Part shown: piece by piece, positions 51,707-61,621 of the stretch | Numbering within the stretch: the stretch's first letter is position 1 | Layout of the letters: each line of letters starts with the position of its first letter | Origin: Candidatus Poribacteria bacterium | Lineage (GTDB): Bacteria > Poribacteria > WGA-4E > WGA-3G | NCBI GenBank assembly: GCA_958295945.1 | Contig: OY282386.1 | Coordinates: forward strand, 5,140,204-5,204,203 | Length of the DNA stretch: 64,000 nucleotides | Direction: 5' to 3' | The notes under the pieces: model-generated | The model's database searches: none | What the model saw: only the letters and a program-made list of their open reading frames with translations | Told to the model about the DNA's origin: nothing | Made by a program: the position numbers and the translations under genes

Positions 51707-53827
51707 CTATAGGTTATCGGTTATAAGTTTTTCCAGTCTTGTTGCCCATGCTTCTGTTGAATGGACCTTTCCATATCGTGCATCAACAACCTTTCCTACA
51801 GAATCAATGAGTATGAAAGCAGGGAGTAAAACTTTTCGACTTCCAGAACCATCACCGAATCCAAACTGCTCACCCACTGCAGCATGATCTCCATCATGAT
51901 CCGCATAGATATAGTGTCCTTGATGGTTTTCTCTGCGTACGAGGTCGCGCAATGCTTCTTCATCTCTCCAACCGCCAACGTTGAAACCTATTGCCTCAAA
52001 CCCATTTTCGTGATGTTTTGTGTATAGTTTGTTAATATGTTCAAGTTCTGGTTCTTTGTGTATGTAACCAAAATGGAGAAGAGCGACTTTCCCATGTAAA
52101 GTAGTGTTAGAAACAGGATTTCCATCTACATCAACTGCCGTAAAATCTGGAATCCTGTTTCCTTTACGTGTAGCTTCTGCCAACTTCACAAGTTGACTAA
52201 GTCGTTCTCCTCTTGTATGAACAGAAAGGATCTTCCCATCTCTATCAATGAGCCACTGTGAAGGAACACTGTTTATACCGAAGAACTGTGCAAATTCGCT
52301 ATTCCATCCCTTACCATCGTAGATTTGAACCCAAGGTATCTCATGTTCTTCAGTATATTCACGTAGTTCGGTTTCATTCTCATCTAAACTGAAACCAATT
52401 ACCTCTAATCCTTTGTCGTGATATTCTTCATAAGCTTTCTTTAGGTGGGAAATTTCTGATGCACAGAAACCACACCATTTTGCACACCAATTTAATACCA
52501 ACAGTTTCCCTCGGTAATCCGACATGTTTATAGGTATACCGTCAAAAGCAGTTGCTGAGAAATTGGGTATTTGTTTCCCAAGCCATGCTGACTGACTCCA
52601 TTTGAATTCAGAATGAGGTGTCCAAGGATAATTTTGTCCTAAATCGGTTTCACCAAGTGTTTCGTAGACATCCCCAATTCCGCGTAAAGCGTACCAATCG
52701 TCCTGTTCATCTGAAAGTCGTTTTTGGAATACCTGTAGCATTTGGTCTATCAATGGTTTACACCTTTCAATCAGTTCCGAATTTGAATCAGGATTCTTCA
52801 TCAGATGCCGATAGATATGACATGGGGTTCTGCCTACTTCTTTGTACAGTTTTGCTAACCATTGATACAAATCGGAATCATTTTGCTGCAGTGATCTTGC
52901 AAACAATCGTTCAAGTGCTGTAAGTGTAAGATTAAACAACGGATCAAAGTATTCATCGTATTTTCTTACGGCAAAATAGCATGTTTCTGTATCGTTGGGT
53001 GCTAAATTCATCGCTTGTTCAAGTAATATAAGATCTCTGTCCGATTCCCCATGTCTAACATTTTTACTCTCCCACACAATGATTGCTAATATCTTATATG
53101 CAGCTCCGTTATCAGGTTCTGTTTCAAGCACTTCCTCAGCAAACTCTCTGAGTTCCAGATGCATCGCTTGAGGAAAATCAGAGATGTAATCCTGAAGATT
53201 CACAGGTAGTGTTGTTTTACCGTCAATCACACCCGCTTCAATCTTGGTTTTTAGGAATGCCACAAGTTGTTCTTGGTCATTCTGTGTGAGTCTTCTTGGT
53301 GGTGCATGTTTACGGTTTTCAACCGATTTTAGATAGGCTTCCAATATTCCTGTATGGTCGGATTTTGCATCAACTAAGTCTTGATGTTCTTCCGATTGTT
53401 GATCAAAATCTTTCCGAAATGCAGCATTTTCCGTAGGAACCAAATCTCTACATTTCTTAATTAGTGTTTTATATCTTTCAACATCTGGATTACTTTCTTC
53501 AGGAATTTCAGAATCTTCAAGACGATCCTTGAGCCGCCGAAGGTTATCTTTGAGCTGCCTATAAACTGTATAAGGGGTTACTCTATGTTGCCGATAGAAT
53601 GAACGTGCCTCCTGATAACGTGCAGAATCGTCCTGTCGTTTTGCCCACGCGTAAAAGTTTTCAAGCACCCCAAGGACTTTTACTTCTTTTTCGATGTCAT
53701 ACCCAAAAAAGTGATTCATTCTATATTGGTCTATCGCTGCCAAATTCATACACGGGTCATTCGGTATTGGTTTCATGCTTTCATCTATGTGGGGGTCGTT
53801 TTTAGCATCCCAGTCTGAAATTTCCAC
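51707..53827 (-). CDS. Paralogous thioredoxin-fold protein (5' part in another frame)
   Basis: 706 residues readable in this frame, paralogous to the gene at 49249 over its whole length: helical region, second N-terminal-type module ('LEAYLKSVENRK...LVAFLKTKIEAGVIDGKTTLP'), redoxin fold with 'NWCAKWCGFCASEI' (Cys-Gly-Phe-Cys) and a second redoxin fold without cysteines. The first ~100 residues of the family are missing here but are found in another frame at 53974-54129 and in this frame upstream of 53827, so the true gene is about 51707-54129 with one frameshift in an A5 run near 53989-53993. Either a mutation, a sequencing error or slippage. Confidence 0.78.
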   Translation of the reverse strand: MEISDWDAKNDPHIDESMKPIPNDPCMNLAAIDQYRMNHFFGYDIEKEVKVLGVLENFYAWAKRQDDSARYQEARSFYRQHRVTPYTVYRQLKDNLRRLKDRLEDSEIPEESNPDVERYKTLIKKCRDLVPTENAAFRKDFDQQSEEHQDLVDAKSDHTGILEAYLKSVENRKHAPPRRLTQNDQEQLVAFLKTKIEAGVIDGKTTLPVNLQDYISDFPQAMHLELREFAEEVLETEPDNGAAYKILAIIVWESKNVRHGESDRDLILLEQAMNLAPNDTETCYFAVRKYDEYFDPLFNLTLTALERLFARSLQQNDSDLYQWLAKLYKEVGRTPCHIYRHLMKNPDSNSELIERCKPLIDQMLQVFQKRLSDEQDDWYALRGIGDVYETLGETDLGQNYPWTPHSEFKWSQSAWLGKQIPNFSATAFDGIPINMSDYRGKLLVLNWCAKWCGFCASEISHLKKAYEEYHDKGLEVIGFSLDENETELREYTEEHEIPWVQIYDGKGWNSEFAQFFGINSVPSQWLIDRDGKILSVHTRGERLSQLVKLAEATRKGNRIPDFTAVDVDGNPVSNTTLHGKVALLHFGYIHKEPELEHINKLYTKHHENGFEAIGFNVGGWRDEEALRDLVRRENHQGHYIYADHDGDHAAVGEQFGFGDGSGSRKVLLPAFILIDSVGKVVDARYGKVHSTEAWATRLEKLITDNL

Positions 53828-53973
53828 AAGTGTGTGAAGTAAGTTTGCTACGCCGTTTTTCGGATCAGATTTTAGAAAACTATCGATTAACTCCCGTGTT
53901 TTTGGTAGTATTTCTAATGGAAATCGCCAAAAGTAATTGTGTAGACCTGGAGCCAGTGCAGTTTCACCATCTG

Positions 53974-54129
53974 TTATCCCTTCCTCAATTTTTCTTTGAG
54001 ATAAACAAGGAATTTCTCCTGCATCTCCTCGTCCATCTCCAATTCACCTCTGCCACATGAGAGTCCTTCGTTATATAAAGAGTTGATAAATGTATACCAG
54101 AAATCTGTGGAATTGTATGTATTTTGCAC
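53974..54129 (-). pseudogene. N-terminal fragment of the frameshifted thioredoxin-fold gene
   Basis: From GTG 54129 (GGAGG six bases upstream) the frame reads 'STDFWYTFINSLYNEGLSCG...DEEMQEKFLVYLKEKLRKG' and stops at 53974-53976. It matches the start of the paralogue ('ADFWYTFLNSLDDYGLSAG...FLAYLKEKIEEG'). Adding one A to the run complementary to T5 at 53989-53993 restores 'KEKIEEGITDGETALAPGLHNYFWRFP' and joins it to the frame of the downstream gene. Hence the two pieces are one gene. Confidence 0.85.
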
Positions 54130-54295
54130 GATTTACCTCCGAAGTATGTAATTTCTATCTAATAGTATCGCGTATTTTTGGCATAGTTGCCAATTAATAC
54201 ACACCAATGAATTTGAAGTTTGACTAAGTACAGCAGATACATACCGAATACAACAAACGGATTTGTTGTTGATTTTGAAGTACTCATCCCTGAAC

Positions 54296-54772
54296 TTATT
54301 TGAGAAATTGTGAACTCATTTTCAGTTTAATCTCTTTCCCTTTATCATCTAATATAACCTGCTTCGGATTTATCTCTTTTACACTAACTGTACCAAAGGT
54401 TTCACCTACTTTGACGGTTCTCAGTTGGTTTGATCTACGTTCTAAAATAATTGCTTCAGAATAGGCACTATTAGGATTAGTTGTCGTACCGATGAGAGTA
54501 TATTCTGGTTCTTTTTGGGGTGGTCTCCATCCCAGACGACGAAAGATATTGTTGTCAACGATTACCTTGAAATAATCATCAGGAATTTTACTATCCGTAT
54601 TTGTGTTTTTCTTGAGTGGGTGTTTGACAATATCAATCTTTTCAGGTTTTTCCTTGATAGGATATTCCACATCAACGTTCAGTTTGTTTGTGTTTTGTCT
54701 ATAAATATACGCGCTTATTGTGAAAATGATCACAATGACGCAACCTGAGATGACAACATTTCTTATGGACAT
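54296..54772 (-). CDS. Single-pass membrane protein with PilP/GspC-like C-terminal domain
   Basis: About 158 residues. An N-terminal membrane helix (about 5-24, 'VVISGCVIVIIFTISAYIY'), a lysine-rich linker, and a C-terminal beta domain 'VDNNIFRRLGWRPPQKEPEYTLIGTTTNPNSAYSEAIILERRSNQLRTVKVGETFG-TVSVKEINPKQVILDDKGKEIKLK'. The 'NNIFR-LGW...L-GT...AI-...VG...VK-I...V-L' pattern is typical of the homology region of GspC and PilP. No other secretion genes are near. Start ATG 54772 (MSIRNVV); a TTG 54796 is in frame. Confidence 0.65.
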   Translation of the reverse strand: MSIRNVVISGCVIVIIFTISAYIYRQNTNKLNVDVEYPIKEKPEKIDIVKHPLKKNTNTDSKIPDDYFKVIVDNNIFRRLGWRPPQKEPEYTLIGTTTNPNSAYSEAIILERRSNQLRTVKVGETFGTVSVKEINPKQVILDDKGKEIKLKMSSQFLK

Positions 54773-55084
54773 GGTATTTAGAACCTTCCTTATCAAAGTT
54801 GTGCATTAGTCGGTTTAACAATTTTGGGAACAACAGAACTAATAACATGAAATGTAATCTGTTATTATAGAGTCTTAATTGAAGGTAAAAGGTTGCACAA
54901 TTATTGAGGTAATTCCGATAACTGTTCAAGTTTTCCTTTATTTTTTTAATTCAGTGGATTATTCAGGGTGGAAAAGGGTGTAAACAGAGATCTAAAGTTT
55001 AGAGAATTTATGAGGATAACATAGAGCTTATATTGTAGATTAGGTTGAAAACTAAACTACCTTTAGGTGGAAAAGTAGATAATT

Positions 55085-56776
55085 TCAATTTTCGTCTGAA
55101 GTGTTTTCAATTTCCACCGTCTCCATTTGACTGTGTTCTCCACATTTCGCTATCGCTTCCCTTGCCTCTAACACCTTGGCTACAACTGTTTTCACATCTT
55201 CCTCATCTACAAACGGAGATAGGATAAATGATTTTAAGGCAACAATCGGTTCTCCATAGGTGGTTTTACGATAGCAGTCAGTTGTGGAGATGAAGACCCC
55301 TCTACCTTCCATCGCCTCAGAATTTACATATTGAAAGATGTCTTTGTTGTAGTCATTATGGGAAAGCAGACTATCTTGATATGTGGCATCCTCAAATTCT
55401 TGACGTTTGATTTCAAAAGTATCCACACCAACTGGATAAGCACGAAAGAGCGTAACAGTCCCGAAATTTCCACGGTTCAGCACTGTTGTGCCTTCATGTC
55501 CTTCAAGATGTTCGCGTAGGAGTTGTGTCATTTCAACGATATGTCCGATAATTGCTTGCAATCCTTTTTCTCCAAACAATTTTAAATTGGCAAGTGCAGC
55601 AAGAGGTCCTGTTCCAGAACGGGAGGTCTCAAGTGTGAACATACCGGGACGATACTGACCAAAGTGATAGAGATATGGCATTTGCTCAGCAGAACGTTTC
55701 AATAAATTGAGATCAGACTGGTCTCTGACGAGGACAAGGCTTGAGATATAAGGTGCGAAACCCGTTTTATGAAAGTCTATGCCAACAGAATCGGCAAGAG
55801 AAAGATGTTGTATCCTCCTGCAAGCCCCTGCTAAAGCGCGAATAGTACGCGGACGGAAACCTAATGGATTCTGCTCAAAATCATAGTTGTTGAATACAGA
55901 CCATGCCCATCCGATCACAGCATCAGCATGAATATGTGGTTGATAGCCAAGCTTGAATTCCTCAACGAGGGTTTCTCTCATGGTGACAATATGCATTAGA
56001 TTGTCCAGACCAAATGCATCGGTTGTGCCTAAAGTGGCGATAATAGCAGCAACCCTTTTGCCATCAGTGAGTGTTTGACGGAGTTCCTGTTCAAGTATCT
56101 CAAGATCGATCTCGTTTTCAAATGTTGTTGGAATAGTTATCAGGTTGTCAGTCCCAATTCCAAGCCAACCCGTTATATTTGAAGCACAGTAGTGTCCCGC
56201 ATCCGACACAAAAACGACAGCATTTTCAGGAGTTCCCTTTTTTATTGTGTCCGGACATGCTTTTTCTAACCCGATTTTCACACCATAGAGAGTCGTTCCA
56301 GTACCACCGAAGGTAAATACACCACCAGAATGTGCAGGATCATAGCCAATCAGCTTTGATGTCATAGATGTGACTTCAACTTCCGCTAATGCGACTAATC
56401 TGCTGGACTCATCCCAACAAAGGTTCGGATTGTATAGAGAGGCAAGAACAACTCCAATGAGACTAGGAATTGTCGTTGGACAAACTACGTTCTGTTGTGT
56501 GCGGGGATGTCCAAAGATAGTCATGCCTTCAAGATAACCCACAAGTTCCTTTGTAACCTCTTGCACTGAGGACATGTTATTCGGTAATGTGGACTTCTTT
56601 CCTTCCTCAAAATCCACAGCGTTGATGTTTCCAAGAAATGGCAAGTGTGTTTTGAGATCATCAACTTGGTCTAAAGCACGCATCATGGAATGTATAAAAT
56701 ATGAGTCATGTATAGTGTTGGAAATAGGTTGGGGAAATGCAAGTTTTATTTTTTCTAATATGTCGCGATATGTCAT
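55085..56776 (-). CDS. Group II pyridoxal-5'-phosphate-dependent decarboxylase
   Basis: 563 residues. Glutamate/tyrosine/aromatic-amino-acid decarboxylase fold: 'GVFTFGGTGTTLYGVKIGLEKA' (phosphate-binding region), 'FVSDAGHYCASNITGWLGIG' (His stacking on PLP), 'HADAVIGWAWSVF' (Asp that contacts PLP nitrogen) and 'GIDFHKTGFAPYISSLVLVRD' with the Schiff-base Lys. Substrate cannot be read; longer forms of this family act on amino acids including glutamate, diaminobutyrate and sulfinoalanine. Stands alone with no visible transporter partner. Confidence 0.88.
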   Translation of the reverse strand: MTYRDILEKIKLAFPQPISNTIHDSYFIHSMMRALDQVDDLKTHLPFLGNINAVDFEEGKKSTLPNNMSSVQEVTKELVGYLEGMTIFGHPRTQQNVVCPTTIPSLIGVVLASLYNPNLCWDESSRLVALAEVEVTSMTSKLIGYDPAHSGGVFTFGGTGTTLYGVKIGLEKACPDTIKKGTPENAVVFVSDAGHYCASNITGWLGIGTDNLITIPTTFENEIDLEILEQELRQTLTDGKRVAAIIATLGTTDAFGLDNLMHIVTMRETLVEEFKLGYQPHIHADAVIGWAWSVFNNYDFEQNPLGFRPRTIRALAGACRRIQHLSLADSVGIDFHKTGFAPYISSLVLVRDQSDLNLLKRSAEQMPYLYHFGQYRPGMFTLETSRSGTGPLAALANLKLFGEKGLQAIIGHIVEMTQLLREHLEGHEGTTVLNRGNFGTVTLFRAYPVGVDTFEIKRQEFEDATYQDSLLSHNDYNKDIFQYVNSEAMEGRGVFISTTDCYRKTTYGEPIVALKSFILSPFVDEEDVKTVVAKVLEAREAIAKCGEHSQMETVEIENTSDEN

Positions 56777-57033
56777 CTTTTGTCCTTAAGTGATGTGTAT
56801 TTTGTTCTGGCAGAAATTATGTGTTTTTTGGTTAGGGTTCGATTTGAAAGATGTATCGGTATTGCTATTTAGAATGGTAATTCTTTATATATGTTTCTTC
56901 AAATCACATGGAACTTGGTCTAACTGTTCATTATATGATATACATATCACGTAGGTCTATTACTATTCTCAAGAGAGAATTCTTGGTATTGATTGATGTA
57001 GGAACTTGTCTTGCTTTCGGAGAGATAGTTTAT

Positions 57034-57291
57034 TTATTTGTATACTGATGAACGGTTTTCAATTTGAGAAACTGTTATTTGTTGAGTTTGCCTGTTGAAA
57101 GTATAGATAATTCGATAATTTCCTGATTTTAACCTATACTTTCCCTTAAATCGACCCTGCAATGCTTTATGAGAGCAGACATCACAATTTGCACATAACC
57201 ATCTGAGCTTATTGACAATTTTATTTTGGAGTTTGGCATTTAGACGCTGTAATTCTCTTTCTGCATTTGGAGTCAATATCAATTCATACAT
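57034..57291 (-). CDS. RelE/ParE-family toxin
   Basis: 85 residues of the RelE/ParE fold: 'YELILTPNAERELQRLNAKLQNKIVNKLRWL' (strand and two helices), 'ALQGRFKGKYRLKSGNYRIIYTFNRQTQQITVSQIENRSSVYK' with the basic strands and terminal tail that in RelE cleave mRNA on the ribosome. 'YRLKSGNYRIIY' is the family's most recognisable segment. Five bases separate it from the preceding 384-residue gene, whose C-terminus looks antitoxin-like; no separate small antitoxin gene is present. It may inhibit translation or gyrase. Confidence 0.88.
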   Translation of the reverse strand: MYELILTPNAERELQRLNAKLQNKIVNKLRWLCANCDVCSHKALQGRFKGKYRLKSGNYRIIYTFNRQTQQITVSQIENRSSVYK

Positions 57292-57296
57292 TTCAA

Positions 57297-58451
57297 CTAG
57301 GTTCCTAACCTCTTGACTACCTCCTTGAGAGTAAGCATTTTACCACCAGACTTAATATATTCATCTTCACGCTCCAACTGTTCTACAAAATCTGAACGCA
57401 ACTCCAATCCATCATCTGGATCATAATCATAGTTCTCAAGGAATAGTTCCAATTCCAAAAAGCAAACGAAAAACTCGCAAAATTCGGATCGAAGTTTCGT
57501 AGGATTATTGGTAGAGTTCTCACTTTCCATTAACTTAACTAAACGTTCTCTTGATACAAAAATACCCCAATTTCCAATTATGTTTACAAATGTTCGGAAT
57601 TCATCGTGAGATAAATCCGAAACCTTAATTTCTGGCTGTGGGTCTTGTTCTATCAAAATACCCATCCTCTGCGCTTCGCGTCCTAATGTTGAACATCTAC
57701 GCTGTGCTTCAACTGCAGACACACGATGTCTTAGATGAAAAAAGTCAGCAGATTCTTGCATGTAGGCAAGTAAGGATTTTTCAAACTCTTCTATTTCTAA
57801 GCCAAGTGCGTAGTAACCGTTAAAGAGTTCTCGAAATTCTTGCTCTAATGCATTGTATGGACTATCCTCAGCAAGAAGCTTGGTTAGTTGTTTTCGCGTC
57901 TTAAATATCTCTCCGTTGACAATGGACGCTATCCATTTGTCAAATTGTGCCGAATGAATAATATTTCCCTCCATTTCAATTTCCGAAGTTGTATCCGTTG
58001 ATTGCGATCTATTATATAAAATGTCAAAATTGTTATAGTGGTCCATAGATAACTGCACGATGCTTTCAGTAAATTCATGATCTGACTTTAAAGATTCCAC
58101 CTTATCGTTTCCTACAATTAAAATATCTGCTCTACTAATTGTTTTCAGGTAATACGCTAAATCTGGAATATCCTCTGAGAATGTATAATTCTGTGATATA
58201 CGACACTGAACGACTCGATCTCTTCTGTTCTTGAAAAGTTCCTCTACCCAAATTTGCAATCTCTGTCGATACTTAGTTGGAAGTTGCTCAATCTGTTTAA
58301 AGATAGATTCTTGTAATTCATTTCCCGAATCAACAACTATTACACCGTTTGCTTCAATCTTGTTCAAGCAATCTGTTACATTGGTTCCATAGATTGGATT
58401 GAAATAATCACTATTAAAGGTAGTGGAATCAAAAACTGCACTAATTGGCAT
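57297..58451 (-). CDS. Unknown protein with duplicated module, between ATPase and RelE toxin
   Basis: 384 residues that I do not recognise as a family. Residues 1-145 form an alpha/beta part with 'AVFDSTTF' (Asp8), 'VIVVDSGNELQESI' and 'RADILIVGNDKVESL' (Asp116), which has a PIN-nuclease-like look (D...E...D with IV-x-x-D-K), an inference. Residues about 170-224 and 285-341 are two copies of one module ('F..W/V...I.N..IF..R..L.KL......L..EF.E.F.....LE'). The last 30 ('VEQLEREDEYIKSGGKMLTLKEVVKRLG') resemble the C-terminus of a type II antitoxin and lie directly before the RelE gene. The ATPase gene is 16 bases upstream. AGGAG precedes ATG 58451. Confidence 0.75.
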   Translation of the reverse strand: MPISAVFDSTTFNSDYFNPIYGTNVTDCLNKIEANGVIVVDSGNELQESIFKQIEQLPTKYRQRLQIWVEELFKNRRDRVVQCRISQNYTFSEDIPDLAYYLKTISRADILIVGNDKVESLKSDHEFTESIVQLSMDHYNNFDILYNRSQSTDTTSEIEMEGNIIHSAQFDKWIASIVNGEIFKTRKQLTKLLAEDSPYNALEQEFRELFNGYYALGLEIEEFEKSLLAYMQESADFFHLRHRVSAVEAQRRCSTLGREAQRMGILIEQDPQPEIKVSDLSHDEFRTFVNIIGNWGIFVSRERLVKLMESENSTNNPTKLRSEFCEFFVCFLELELFLENYDYDPDDGLELRSDFVEQLEREDEYIKSGGKMLTLKEVVKRLGT

Positions 58452-58467
58452 AATGCAACTCCTTACT

Positions 58468-60015
58468 TTATCTCAATTCCCGCAGTCGTTCTGGGAAAAA
58501 TCCGTTGGGCCAGTCATCAATAAAATCGCCATCTTCGTCCAGTCGCAGACGTTCCGCATTAGCACCTTCAGGTCCACGGCTAACATATATCACAGATACA
58601 TCTTCAGGTCTTATCTGTTTTTTTCGCACTAAACGTTGTAAACGTAAGATAAGATGTTCACTATGAGTTTCAATAATAAATTGGTTTTGGCGAGGTTTTT
58701 GAATGGCTTCAGCTAATAGATCACCAAGATCGGCTTGTAATCTTGGATGTACGTGTACCTCAGGTTGTTCAATTGAGATAATTTGTTTCTCTGAAACCAA
58801 ACTCTGAACAATAAACGGAAGGAGTTGACTGATACCAAAACCCACATCTAACAGTGCAACATCTACATTATTTTTTCGTCGTTTATCTAGAAGTCTTATT
58901 TCAAACATTTCTCGTGAACTTCCTCCTAATGATTTCACTTCTAACTCATAACCGATGTCTAGTCGTTTTAGCCACTTATTTGTGTCTTTCACCAATTCAG
59001 GTTGACGAAAAAACAGATCAGGAAGAAGTTCTCCCTTGAATCCAACATTTTCATGATCTGTGCCACTGAAAATATATGCTCTTTCTGGGAGTCTTCGAAC
59101 TGGACTCATTGGAAAAAGTTGCGCTAAAGTCTGTTTCAATGCCTCACCCGCTATTATTGCTAATGCGCTCGTAGGTGATTGACCGTAAAGAGTGGAGGTA
59201 GATGGATATAATAATACAGGAAAAAAAACATGTACTGCTAGTAAAATTTCACGATCTGTCTCTTCCTTGTGCATCTTGGAAATGTAGGTTTCTAAATCAA
59301 AATCTGGGGATAATAAAAACTCAATATAATCCTTTAAAACATTAAGAGAATCGTTAGGAAAGGTATGATCTTTCTGGATATCGTCTCTCAAGATGTTTTC
59401 TGCTCTGTATTCCAATAATTGAATTAAAGCATCCTTCCTTTCTTTGGTGTGTCTAAACAGTGGTTCCCAGAACTCAGGTTCTTGTGTCAACCATACACAC
59501 TTCGCCATGGTTACTTGTGTAGGGGAACGTGGATATTCAGTAAAATTCATTCTTATATTTTTCTCTTGACCTAACATCTTGAATTTGGCAATACACTTAG
59601 AGGATTTTCCATCGTAAATTCCGATTTGATCTAAATGAATCTTTTCCTCAAGCATTGGTCTCTTAAATGTCAATTCAATACCTATCAAGTTACTAATGTA
59701 CATTTGTGCTGGTGGATAGTCTATATCTAATGCGTCTGTCGCCATTTCAATACGAATCGAAAGTGTCCGTTCAAGGTCATGGTCGAAAAGTAATTCTTGA
59801 AAGGACCCAAAATCAACAATACCATTTTCGGATTGGCGAAGTGACAACACATCCATATCAGGACTCTCCAGCGTCTGCTTAAGCAGATTAAGTGATTGTA
59901 AGATTGAACTCTTTCCCGCACTGTTTTCACCAAAAATTAGCGTTATAGGAGCAAACGGAATGTGTGCTCGTTTCCCGAATGCTTTGAAATTCTCTAATTC
60001 AAGTGAGTGAATCAT
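58468..60015 (-). CDS. SMC-like AAA ATPase (DUF3696 / OLD-like)
   Basis: 515 residues. 'LELENFKAFGKRAHIPFAPITLIFGENSAGKSSILQSLNLLKQ' holds the Walker A site (GENSAGKSS, about 29-37). Near the C-terminus are 'VGFGISQLLPFIVQSL' (signature region), 'IISIEQPEVHVHPRLQADLGDLL' (Walker B) and 'FIIETHSEHLILRLQRLV' (switch His), then 'EDVSVIYVSRGPEGANAERLRLDEDGDF', typical of DUF3696 ATPases. Related ATPases drive several anti-phage systems with an adjacent effector. It starts a three-gene operon with the unknown protein and the RelE toxin. AGGAG eight bases before ATG 60015. Confidence 0.9.
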   Translation of the reverse strand: MIHSLELENFKAFGKRAHIPFAPITLIFGENSAGKSSILQSLNLLKQTLESPDMDVLSLRQSENGIVDFGSFQELLFDHDLERTLSIRIEMATDALDIDYPPAQMYISNLIGIELTFKRPMLEEKIHLDQIGIYDGKSSKCIAKFKMLGQEKNIRMNFTEYPRSPTQVTMAKCVWLTQEPEFWEPLFRHTKERKDALIQLLEYRAENILRDDIQKDHTFPNDSLNVLKDYIEFLLSPDFDLETYISKMHKEETDREILLAVHVFFPVLLYPSTSTLYGQSPTSALAIIAGEALKQTLAQLFPMSPVRRLPERAYIFSGTDHENVGFKGELLPDLFFRQPELVKDTNKWLKRLDIGYELEVKSLGGSSREMFEIRLLDKRRKNNVDVALLDVGFGISQLLPFIVQSLVSEKQIISIEQPEVHVHPRLQADLGDLLAEAIQKPRQNQFIIETHSEHLILRLQRLVRKKQIRPEDVSVIYVSRGPEGANAERLRLDEDGDFIDDWPNGFFPERLRELR

Positions 60016-60133
60016 CAGATTTCTCCTATGTACATTCCTTTAGAGATTGTTCTTTCACATAACTATAGTATAGCATGATATATTGTTCTTTTGTAGAATA
60101 AAACTGTATAGGTAAGATTAGTTCAATTACAGA

Positions 60134-61621
60134 TTATAGGTAGGAAATCGCCCTTTGAATCCGCTTCAAAACTTCATCTCTACCGAGCAGCACAACAATA
60201 TCAAAAAGACTCGGACCAAACGATGTGCCTGTCAACGCAATCCGCATCGCCTGCATGGCTGCAACGCGTTTGATGTCGTTTTCATCCGTATATTGCCAAA
60301 CAGCAGATTCTATGGTTTCAAGGTCAAACGTTGAGATGTCATCCAAAATCTGCTTGAGATTTGTAAGGATTTCACGAGTTTTCTGCTTCTTCTCGTCTGA
60401 ACCACCCCACCATTTCTTAACTGCTTTCGACTCATATTCAAAATCATCCAAAAAGAAGAAACGTGTCTGCGGGAGGATGTCCTGAAACGTTGTCAGACGT
60501 TCACCCACGGCATCAACTATTTTCTCAAGCAAATCTCGTTCTGTATCGGAATCCACCAAACCTTCCTGTTCCCAGAAAGGCATCACTGCATCTGTGCGTG
60601 CAGAAACATCCAACTGAATAATGTAATGTGAATTGAGCCATTCCAACTTCTTAATATCAAACACACTACCACTCTTACCAACCCGTGCAAGGTCAAACTT
60701 ATCTATCAGTTCATCCACTGAGAAGATTTCCTGTTTGTCATCGTAAGACCAACCGAGTCTGGCAACGAAATTCAGCATAGCTTCGGGGAGATACCCTTGT
60801 TCACGGTATCGGTTAACAGCGACAAGGTCACCGTGATGCCTTTTACTGAGTTTTCTACCAGTATCGTCAAGTACAAGTGGTATATGGGCAAATTGAGGCA
60901 GGTCTAAACCGAGAGCATTCGCAATTGCAATCTGTTTCGGTGTGTTATTGAGATGTTCTGTTCCCCTGATAACGTGCGTTATCCGCATCTCTGCATCGTC
61001 AATAATAGAGGTGAGATTATAATTTGGCATTCCATTGGATCGGACAATTACCTCATCCTCAAGGGTGGCAGGATCAATATTACGTGAACCGAGAATTAGG
61101 TCATCAACACGGATTGGCATATCAGGCATTCTAATACGGACGGTCGGTTTTCTACCATCTGCGATGAAACTTTCTATCTTTTCACGTGTAAGTTCACGGC
61201 ATCTACCATCATAAGAACGAGTAGATTTAGCAGCACGTGCTTCTGTGCGGATCTCTTCCAACTCGTCGGGTGTACAATAACAACGGTAGGCATTACCACT
61301 CTCAAGTAGTTGCGCTACATATTTTTCATAAATGTCTTTGCGTTCGGATTGCACATAAGGACCATAAGGACCGCCAATATCACCACCTTCGTCCCACTTC
61401 AAACCCAACCATTTCATTGCGGAATAGATCTCTTGCATAGATTCATCTGTAGAACGCTCCGCATCTGTATCATCAATCCGAAGTATAAATTGTCCCTTAT
61501 GATGTTTTGCAAATAGCCAATTAAACAACGCTGTCCTGGCACCGCCAATATGTAAGAAACCTGTTGGAGAGGGTGCCATGCGAACTCTCACTGGGTTCTG
61601 TGGAACTGATGTATCGTTCAT
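60134..61621 (-). CDS. gltX: Glutamyl-tRNA synthetase
   Basis: 495 residues. Class I synthetase with '[28 protein letters not shown]' (HIGH-like), 'DDTDAERST', '[35 protein letters not shown]', and KMSKS-like 'RKLSKRHGD...'. It charges tRNA-Glu, a gene for which is present at 48500. The start is ATG 61621, whose ATGA overlaps the glnS stop; AAAGGAC lies upstream. The frame is open to 61648 but those nine residues lie inside glnS. Confidence 0.96.
   Translation of the reverse strand: MNDTSVPQNPVRVRMAPSPTGFLHIGGARTALFNWLFAKHHKGQFILRIDDTDAERSTDESMQEIYSAMKWLGLKWDEGGDIGGPYGPYVQSERKDIYEKYVAQLLESGNAYRCYCTPDELEEIRTEARAAKSTRSYDGRCRELTREKIESFIADGRKPTVRIRMPDMPIRVDDLILGSRNIDPATLEDEVIVRSNGMPNYNLTSIIDDAEMRITHVIRGTEHLNNTPKQIAIANALGLDLPQFAHIPLVLDDTGRKLSKRHHGDLVAVNRYREQGYLPEAMLNFVARLGWSYDDKQEIFSVDELIDKFDLARVGKSGSVFDIKKLEWLNSHYIIQLDVSARTDAVMPFWEQEGLVDSDTERDLLEKIVDAVGERLTTFQDILPQTRFFFLDDFEYESKAVKKWWGGSDEKKQKTREILTNLKQILDDISTFDLETIESAVWQYTDENDIKRVAAMQAMRIALTGTSFGPSLFDIVVLLGRDEVLKRIQRAISYL

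Noticed and set aside
54251-54268. CAACAAA/TTTGTTG hairpin as terminator of the gene at 54296
   Set aside because: Only seven weak pairs and no clear T run on the transcribed side.
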